From assembly GCA_019416685.1 (NCBI GenBank), contig DXWV01000025.1, positions 1 through 20,786 on the forward strand: a DNA stretch of 20,786 nt, given 5' to 3'. The notes under the pieces were generated by a model that was given only the letters and a program-made list of their open reading frames with translations, had not been told where the DNA came from and searched no databases. The translations under genes and the position numbers were made by a program. Positions 15,891-20,786 of the stretch are shown in pieces; position 1 is the first letter of the stretch; each line of letters begins with the position of its first letter. This DNA is from Bacteroides sp. Its GTDB lineage: Bacteria > Bacteroidota > Bacteroidia > Bacteroidales > Bacteroidaceae.

Positions 15891-15923
15891 CACAAAAACA
15901 GACTGATAAGTCACAAAAACAGA
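15891..15923. promoter_or_regulatory. Perfect 12-bp direct repeat, 21-bp period: candidate HTCS (AraC-type) binding site
   Basis: CACAAAAACAGA occurs at 15891-15902 and again at 15912-15923. The 21-bp period, two turns of the helix, is what a tandem AraC-type DNA-binding domain would contact on one face. Similarity continues weakly past the 12 bases (A.AAG). It lies 73 bp before the HTCS start and about 170 bp upstream of the susC -7 element. It could therefore control either gene or both. Confidence 0.5.
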
Positions 15924-15966
15924 TAAAAAAGAAGACAGCATTATTGCGTATTATTTTTATAATATC

Positions 15967-15974
15967 TTCTTTTG
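15967..15974 (+). promoter_or_regulatory. Weak -7-like element (TTCTTTTG) before the HTCS gene
   Basis: This sequence matches TAnnTTTG at all but one fixed base and has a TATTG 20 bp upstream in the place of the -33 TTTG. It is 21 bp before the ATG at 15996, which would make the leader very short. It is consistent with the low constitutive expression usual for sensor genes, but support is weak. Confidence 0.25.
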
Positions 15975-15995
15975 CCTAACCAAAATCACAATATC

Positions 15996-18900
15996 ATGAA
16001 AAGGCATATTTTACTTCTATTAGTATCCATATTATTTTCAAGTATCTCTACTCATAAAACACAGGCATACAATATTTATAGAATATCAAGTAAAGAGGGG
16101 TTATCCAACAGTTCTGTTTTATCACTGTATCAGGATAAAGATGGTTACTTATGGGCAGGAACCTGTGACGGTTTAAACATACTGGATGGAAATGACATTG
16201 AGATTTATTATCCGAATGAAGAGCTATCCAACAGTATCTCAGGAAATTTAATAGAAGCTGTATCCGAACTTTCAGATGGTAAATTTTGGGTACGCACCAA
16301 TTATGGACTCGATCTGTTCGACAAATATCAAAAAAGCATCAAATGCTACACACAATTTGAAGGATACTACAAATACTCTCATAACAAGCTTCAGGAGACG
16401 CTTGTACTTTATAATGACAACAACCTTTATTTTTATAATAAGAAGGAACAAACATTCTCTCTTGCAGGACCTCTACCGGTAAACTACAAAGAGGTTATTG
16501 ATTTCTTCATTGATGATACGAACAGGGTATGGATATGTACGCCGGACAAAGTTATAAATGCGACCTTAAAAAACGGTAAAATAACAAATGTAGAAAAAAA
16601 TTCTTTGTTCAATGATATCCGCTTTTGGTACTTATTCCACGAACAGGATAAATTGTATTTTGTCGATGAATCATACGTATTGTATGAGTTCGATATAGAG
16701 AACAATGTAAAAAAGCACATTATCAATCTCAAAGAGTTAATTCAGGAATACGGAAACATATCGACTATTATAAAAGATAAAGATGACTATTTGGTAGGTT
16801 TCCTGACAAGTGGTCTTATCCGTATCAAATATACCCCACAGAATGCATCCAAATATATTATTGAGGAGACTACTATTCATTGCGGGGTCTTTTCTTTATT
16901 GAAAGATCTTTATCAAAATATTATATGGGTAGGAACTGATGGACAAGGTATTTACAGGTATTCAAACGATAGCTATACTTTTCATTCGATTACTTATGAC
17001 CAATTTCCAATACAAATATCCAAGCCAATCCGCAGTCTGTATCTGGATTCAAAACAGAACTTATGGATAGGAACAAAAGGGGATGGAGTAATACGAATAG
17101 AAAATTTCCATCCGGAACAAGATAATCGTACTAAAAAAATATCCCAATATACTATTCATAACAGTTCATTGGTACATAATTCAATCTATACTTTCTGCCC
17201 CGGCAAAAAGAATATACTCTGGATGGGAAGTGACGGAGATAAACTGAACTACTATTCGTATACCGACAACAAAATTCACGAAGCAGCTATGCCTGATAAT
17301 GTTTCAATAAAAAACGTACATGTTTTGTATGAAGCCAACGATAGCACACTATGGATAGCAACCGTGGGACAAGGTATCTTAAAAGCCACATTAAGTAATA
17401 ACCTCAATCAACCACAAATCCTTGCAATAAAGCCAATACAGTTAGGAAAAGAGCTCACTCATGCCCATTTCTTCTCTATGTATCAGGAAAACGACAGCAT
17501 TCTCTGGCTTGGAAGCCGTGGTAACGGGGTAGTCAGATTAAATCTAAAGACTCTCAAATATAATAATTACCTATTACATAAGAAAAAAACATCGCCGGTC
17601 AATGATATATTCTGTATGCATCGTGACAGTCAGCTAATTTATTTAGGAACAAGTTCCGGACTGATAGAGGTACAACTCATGAACAGGAAATTACAGACCC
17701 GGAATGCCACTCGTGAATTTCACTTCCCCAACAATACGATACACGGAATATTATCGACCTCTTCCAATGAGCCTCTCTGGCTCAGTACAAACGGAGGACT
17801 TATAAAATATGATTATAACAATCAAAACGCAGAAGTATACGACCAGCGAAACGGCCTAAATGTTATAGAATTCAGTGATGGTGCTTATTTCAAAGATAAA
17901 GAAAAAAACGATCTTTACTTCGGAGGAATCAACGGGTTCGTTATAGTCCATAAAGAAGATATAGAAAATCAAATTTATACACCGCCTGTCCTTTTCAAGA
18001 ATATACGTATCAATGAACAAAATATCAATATCCGGAATTTAATGAAGGACGGAGTATTAACTCTGACATCCCAACAGAATTTTTTCACTCTTTCATTTAG
18101 TGTATCCGATTATATCAACAGGAATAACCATACTTATTTCTATCAGCTAAAAGGCTTCAACGAACATTGGTTCAACAACTATAACTCTAACAAAATAGTA
18201 ATCACAAACCTCCCTCCGGGAGAATATATCTTATTAACCAAATATCAATGCGGACTTACGCAAAGCGATATCTACTCATTAAAGATAAAGATATTAGCAC
18301 CATGGTATACAACTACCTGGGCATATATTTGCTATTTCCTCATAGTCACCCTCACTTTGAGTTATATCATATATACCTCTATCAGAAGACATCAGAAGAA
18401 ACGAAAATACCAATTAACAAAGCTACATCAAAAGCAGAAAGAGGAAATCTATGAATCTAAACTCCGGTTCTTCACTAACATTACACACGAACTGTGTACA
18501 CCATTAACACTAATTGCAGGACCTTGCCAGCGTGTACTGACATATCCAAAATCAGATAGTTTCATTCTGAAATATACCGAGCTGATCCAACGCAATGCCC
18601 AACGTTTGAATGAGCTGCTACAAGAATTAATCGAATTCAGAAGAATCGACACTCAACACCGGCAATGCACTATTGAGAACACAGACATATCAAAACTTGC
18701 AACAGAAATATTCAATTCTTTTGCCGAACTGGCTGACTCAAGAGCTATTCATTATCAGATATCTATTACAGATAATATAATGTGGCCCACTGATCGGAAC
18801 GCTATTATCACAATCGTCACAAACTTAATATCAAATGCCTTCAAATATACACCTAACGAAGGAGATATATCCGTAAATATTAGCATAAACAATGACTCTT

Positions 18901-20054
18901 TGCAATTCAGAGTCAGTAACAGTGGTCTGGGAATTCAACCTGAAAACATCCAACGAATATTCGATCGCTATCGTATTCTCGATCATTTAGAGAAACAGAG
19001 CTTACAGGGGGGAGCTACACGCAACGGCTTAGGTTTGGCCATTTGTAAATCATTGGTCGAACTTTTGAACGGAAATATTCATGTAGAAAGTACTCCGAAT
19101 GTTCTGACCACCTTCCTCGTAGAACTTCCACAAATGGCTATAACTCCACAGAGTAGCACTTCTACCATAAACAGAGAGGTAGAAATCACATCCAAAAAAA
19201 CAGACTTTATTCTATCTCCCAAAGAATATGAATACCAGGAATCAAGACTTACTATTTTCATCATTGATGACGATGCAGAAATGTTATGGTTCATATCAGA
19301 ACTATTCACAGACAGATACAATGTAATACCTCTTTCTAATGCATCTCTGGCACTAAGGAAACTGGAAACTATACATCCGGACATTGTCATATCCGATATA
19401 TACATGACTCCCATAGACGGCATCTCCCTAACTAAGAGACTTAAAGAGAATAAACAAACATCTCATATCCCGGTCATTTTACTATCAGCATCACAGGACG
19501 TAAAAGAACAAATTAAGGGAATGGAATCCGGAGCAGATATCTACTTGAGTAAACCATTTAACGTGGAGTATTTAAAAACAGTTGTTGACAATCTCATCAA
19601 AAGGAATCACTCCTTAAAAGATTACTATGAATCAACATTAAGTACGTTTAATCTTACTAACGGAAAACTACTTCATAGTAGCGATCAGGAGTTTCTGAAT
19701 AAAATGCTTCAAATTATAGATGAAAACATCATGAATCCGGAAATATCTACACAATTTGTTGCAGATGCCATGGGATTAAGTATCAGAAATTTATATAGAA
19801 AACTGGAAGGAATCACGGAAATGACTCCCACTAACATAATAAAGGAATACAGGCTAAATATGGCACAGAAGTTATTGGTAAAGACCAAACTATCCATTGA
19901 TGAGATCATTTATAAGTCGGGATTCACCAACCGTGGCACCTTCTTTAAATTATTCTCATCAAAATATGGCTATACACCAAAAGCATACAGAGAACAAAAA
20001 ATGAATGAAATATCACTGGGGACAGAAACATCACCAGACGACAATACTTTATAA
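15996..20054 (+). CDS. Hybrid two-component system regulator (HTCS)
   Basis: A 1352-residue protein that joins sensor, kinase, receiver and DNA-binding domains and probably induces this PUL. The ATG at 15996 gives a signal peptide (MKRHILLLLV...KTQA). A TTG-initiated extension from 15972 is less likely. The periplasmic part (about 25-700) has two-component regulator propeller repeats (YQDKDGYLWAGTCDGLNILD, LDSKQNLWIGTKGDGVIRI). A Y_Y_Y domain follows (about 705-768), then one membrane helix (about 775-797). The histidine-kinase core has His831 (ITHELCTPLTLI) and an ATPase domain at about 925-1040, with an N box (NLISNAFKYT) and G2 box (RNGLGLAI). In the G1 box the usual DxGxG Asp is Asn975 (NSGLG). 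The receiver (about 1084-1200) has Asp1091-1093, phospho-acceptor Asp1134 (VISDIYMTP) and a KPF lysine. An AraC-type HTH lies at about 1238-1340. It is divergent from susC. Confidence 0.95.
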   Translation: MKRHILLLLVSILFSSISTHKTQAYNIYRISSKEGLSNSSVLSLYQDKDGYLWAGTCDGLNILDGNDIEIYYPNEELSNSISGNLIEAVSELSDGKFWVRTNYGLDLFDKYQKSIKCYTQFEGYYKYSHNKLQETLVLYNDNNLYFYNKKEQTFSLAGPLPVNYKEVIDFFIDDTNRVWICTPDKVINATLKNGKITNVEKNSLFNDIRFWYLFHEQDKLYFVDESYVLYEFDIENNVKKHIINLKELIQEYGNISTIIKDKDDYLVGFLTSGLIRIKYTPQNASKYIIEETTIHCGVFSLLKDLYQNIIWVGTDGQGIYRYSNDSYTFHSITYDQFPIQISKPIRSLYLDSKQNLWIGTKGDGVIRIENFHPEQDNRTKKISQYTIHNSSLVHNSIYTFCPGKKNILWMGSDGDKLNYYSYTDNKIHEAAMPDNVSIKNVHVLYEANDSTLWIATVGQGILKATLSNNLNQPQILAIKPIQLGKELTHAHFFSMYQENDSILWLGSRGNGVVRLNLKTLKYNNYLLHKKKTSPVNDIFCMHRDSQLIYLGTSSGLIEVQLMNRKLQTRNATREFHFPNNTIHGILSTSSNEPLWLSTNGGLIKYDYNNQNAEVYDQRNGLNVIEFSDGAYFKDKEKNDLYFGGINGFVIVHKEDIENQIYTPPVLFKNIRINEQNINIRNLMKDGVLTLTSQQNFFTLSFSVSDYINRNNHTYFYQLKGFNEHWFNNYNSNKIVITNLPPGEYILLTKYQCGLTQSDIYSLKIKILAPWYTTTWAYICYFLIVTLTLSYIIYTSIRRHQKKRKYQLTKLHQKQKEEIYESKLRFFTNITHELCTPLTLIAGPCQRVLTYPKSDSFILKYTELIQRNAQRLNELLQELIEFRRIDTQHRQCTIENTDISKLATEIFNSFAELADSRAIHYQISITDNIMWPTDRNAIITIVTNLISNAFKYTPNEGDISVNISINNDSLQFRVSNSGLGIQPENIQRIFDRYRILDHLEKQSLQGGATRNGLGLAICKSLVELLNGNIHVESTPNVLTTFLVELPQMAITPQSSTSTINREVEITSKKTDFILSPKEYEYQESRLTIFIIDDDAEMLWFISELFTDRYNVIPLSNASLALRKLETIHPDIVISDIYMTPIDGISLTKRLKENKQTSHIPVILLSASQDVKEQIKGMESGADIYLSKPFNVEYLKTVVDNLIKRNHSLKDYYESTLSTFNLTNGKLLHSSDQEFLNKMLQIIDENIMNPEISTQFVADAMGLSIRNLYRKLEGITEMTPTNIIKEYRLNMAQKLLVKTKLSIDEIIYKSGFTNRGTFFKLFSSKYGYTPKAYREQKMNEISLGTETSPDDNTL

Positions 20055-20078
20055 TAAGGTATAAAGAAAGAAGGTATT

Positions 20079-20098
20079 AGGAATCAAAAACAATTCCT
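20079..20098. terminator. Short hairpin between convergent HTCS and purN genes
   Basis: AGGAAT (20079-20084) pairs with ATTCCT (20093-20098) around an 8-nt loop, followed on the plus strand by TATTTTATTATTTT. It begins 25 bp after the HTCS stop. The stem is only six A/T-rich pairs, so it is a modest terminator at best. Read leftwards from purN it is followed by a less pure T-rich run and could act in both directions. Confidence 0.45.
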
Positions 20099-20105
20099 TA
20101 TTTTA

Positions 20106-20672
20106 TTATTTTAAAAGTTTCTCTATTACCTGCGGATAATATTCATATTCCAGAGAATGCACTTTCTCTGCCACTTCCCCAGGCGAGTCTTCGGGCAATA
20201 TCGGGCATTTCACCTGAACAATAGTATTGCCTTCGTCATAACGTTCATTTATATAATGTATAGTAATACCACTTTCTTTTTCTCCGGCGGCCACCACTGC
20301 TTCATGTACACGGTCGCCATACATCCCCTTTCCTCCGAACTTCGGAAGCAAAGCAGGATGTATATTTATGATTTTATCAGGATAAGCATGCAAAAGTACT
20401 TCAGGTACACGCACCAAAAATCCGGCCAAAACAATAAAATCAATATTATATTCACGCAATAAAATCAGAATTTGCTCACCGGAAATCCAATCGTCTTTCA
20501 AAAACACGCCAGAGGGCACTTTCAGGCGGTTTGCGCGTTCCAAAACATACGCATCGCTCCTATTAGAAAGTACCAATGCCACTCTAATTAAATCATTCTC
20601 CTGGAAGTACCGGATGATATTTTCGGCATTTGTACCGGAACCGGAAGCAAAAATTGCGATGTTTTTCTTCAT
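20106..20672 (-). CDS. purN: Phosphoribosylglycinamide formyltransferase (GAR transformylase)
   Basis: A cytoplasmic enzyme of 188 residues, the usual length, that transfers a formyl group from 10-formyl-tetrahydrofolate to GAR, the third step of purine synthesis (EC 2.1.2.2). The phosphate-binding loop FASGSGTNAENI lies at 8-19. The catalytic triad is visible as Asn103 and His105 (INIHPALLP) and Asp146 (RYDEGNTI). The family motif LAGFLVRVP lies at 82-90 and KFGGKGMYG at 111-119. I chose the ATG at 20672. The frame stays open to 20723, but the extra 17 residues match nothing in PurN and fall in the leader. It is a core gene that converges on the HTCS and marks the right border of the PUL. 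Confidence 0.97.
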   Translation of the reverse strand: MKKNIAIFASGSGTNAENIIRYFQENDLIRVALVLSNRSDAYVLERANRLKVPSGVFLKDDWISGEQILILLREYNIDFIVLAGFLVRVPEVLLHAYPDKIINIHPALLPKFGGKGMYGDRVHEAVVAAGEKESGITIHYINERYDEGNTIVQVKCPILPEDSPGEVAEKVHSLEYEYYPQVIEKLLK

Positions 20673-20738
20673 AATTAGCCTATTATCTGCACAAAACAGT
20701 GAAAAATGTGCAAAAGAATGCATTTATTTAATCAAATA

Positions 20739-20770
20739 TTTGCGCAGAACGATAAATATTTATTCCTTTG
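20739..20770 (+). promoter_or_regulatory. Bacteroides-type promoter leaving the right edge
   Basis: TTTG (20739-20742) and a near-consensus -7 TTCCTTTG (20763-20770) are separated by 20 bp, the standard spacing. Transcription would run rightwards out of the window, divergent from purN. From memory, purN in Bacteroides is often divergent from an acyl-carrier-protein gene (acpP), which would fit, but the gene itself is not in view. Confidence 0.5.
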
Positions 20771-20775
20771 CACCG

Positions 20776-20783
20776 CAAATTTA
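20776..20783 (-). promoter_or_regulatory. Probable purN -7 element (TAAATTTG)
   Basis: This is an exact TAnnTTTG match on the minus strand, giving a leader of roughly 95-100 nt before the purN ATG at 20672. The -33 element would lie just outside the window. It sits next to the divergent rightward promoter, so the two start regions overlap. Confidence 0.45.
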
Positions 20784-20786
20784 AAG

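Larger units (their letters stand above)
15672..15995. other. Divergent susC/HTCS intergenic control region
   Basis: This 324-bp AT-rich gap holds the likely susC promoter (15711-15747), a weak HTCS promoter, a perfect 12-bp direct repeat (15891-15923), and an imperfect dyad TTAAAAC...GTTTTTAA (15781-15811). I found no small ORF, tRNA or riboswitch-like fold. Confidence 0.7.

Noticed and set aside
20157..20462. Plus-strand ORF of 101 codons opposite purN
   Set aside because: It lies wholly antisense to the conserved purN catalytic region and has no independent coding signs.
20673..20723. 17-residue N-terminal extension of PurN
   Set aside because: PurN proteins start directly with the nucleotide-binding strand, as the ATG at 20672 does. 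The extra residues have no family match.
1..20786. CRISPR arrays, tRNA/rRNA genes, insertion sequences, integrases
   Set aside because: I saw no regularly spaced repeats, no tRNA-like cloverleaf, no transposase or recombinase motifs and no terminal inverted repeats with target duplications.

Overview
The window is a polysaccharide utilization locus (PUL) from a gut-type member of the Bacteroidales, most likely Bacteroides. The evidence is a SusC/SusD pair with a SusE-like lipoprotein, a one-protein hybrid two-component system (HTCS) divergent from it, AT-rich DNA, several Bacteroides-type promoter elements (TTTG around -33, TAnnTTTG around -7), and a core purine gene, purN, on the right flank. 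Species cannot be fixed from the sequence alone.

Layout: seven PUL genes lie on the minus strand and read leftwards from about 15.7 kb. In transcription order they are a SusC-like TonB-dependent transporter (15671-12540), a SusD-like lipoprotein (12524-10626), a SusE-like lipoprotein (10611-9454), a gap of 231 bp with its own promoter signature, a non-catalytic multi-domain binding protein (9222-7027), a strong terminator-like hairpin, a multimodular GH97 (6942-4402), a GH76 with discoidin-like modules (4402-2087, TAATG overlap with the GH97), and a compact GH97 (2050-68). The HTCS (15996-20054) is on the plus strand, divergent from susC across 324 bp. purN (20672-20106) converges on it, and a divergent core-type promoter leaves the right edge.

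Working model: the SusD/SusE-like lipoproteins bind glycan at the cell surface and the SusC-like channel imports oligosaccharides. GH76 (family activity: endo-alpha-1,6-mannanase) and two GH97 enzymes with the retaining, alpha-galactosidase-type active site then act, probably in the periplasm, where the HTCS sensor senses a breakdown product and induces the locus. GH76 plus two GH97b-type enzymes, with no GH92, GH38, GH99 or GH125 in view, suggests an alpha-1,6-mannan decorated with alpha-galactose, such as the fission-yeast type of galactomannan. That is inference, not proof.

The most unusual points are these. (1) In the GH76 protein, the catalytic domain appears to be inserted inside a discoidin-like (F5/8 type C) domain, whose last strand motif reappears after the catalytic domain. 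(2) Three consecutive genes end in a short C-terminal tail resembling type IX sorting/DUF6383-like tails, none has a lipobox, and they share related CBM35/6-like and discoidin-like modules. (3) A perfect 12-bp direct repeat with 21-bp period lies in the susC/HTCS gap, and a degenerate pair of the same motif, in the same orientation, lies upstream of the second transcription unit. (4) A nested terminator-like hairpin separates the binding-protein gene from the enzyme genes.
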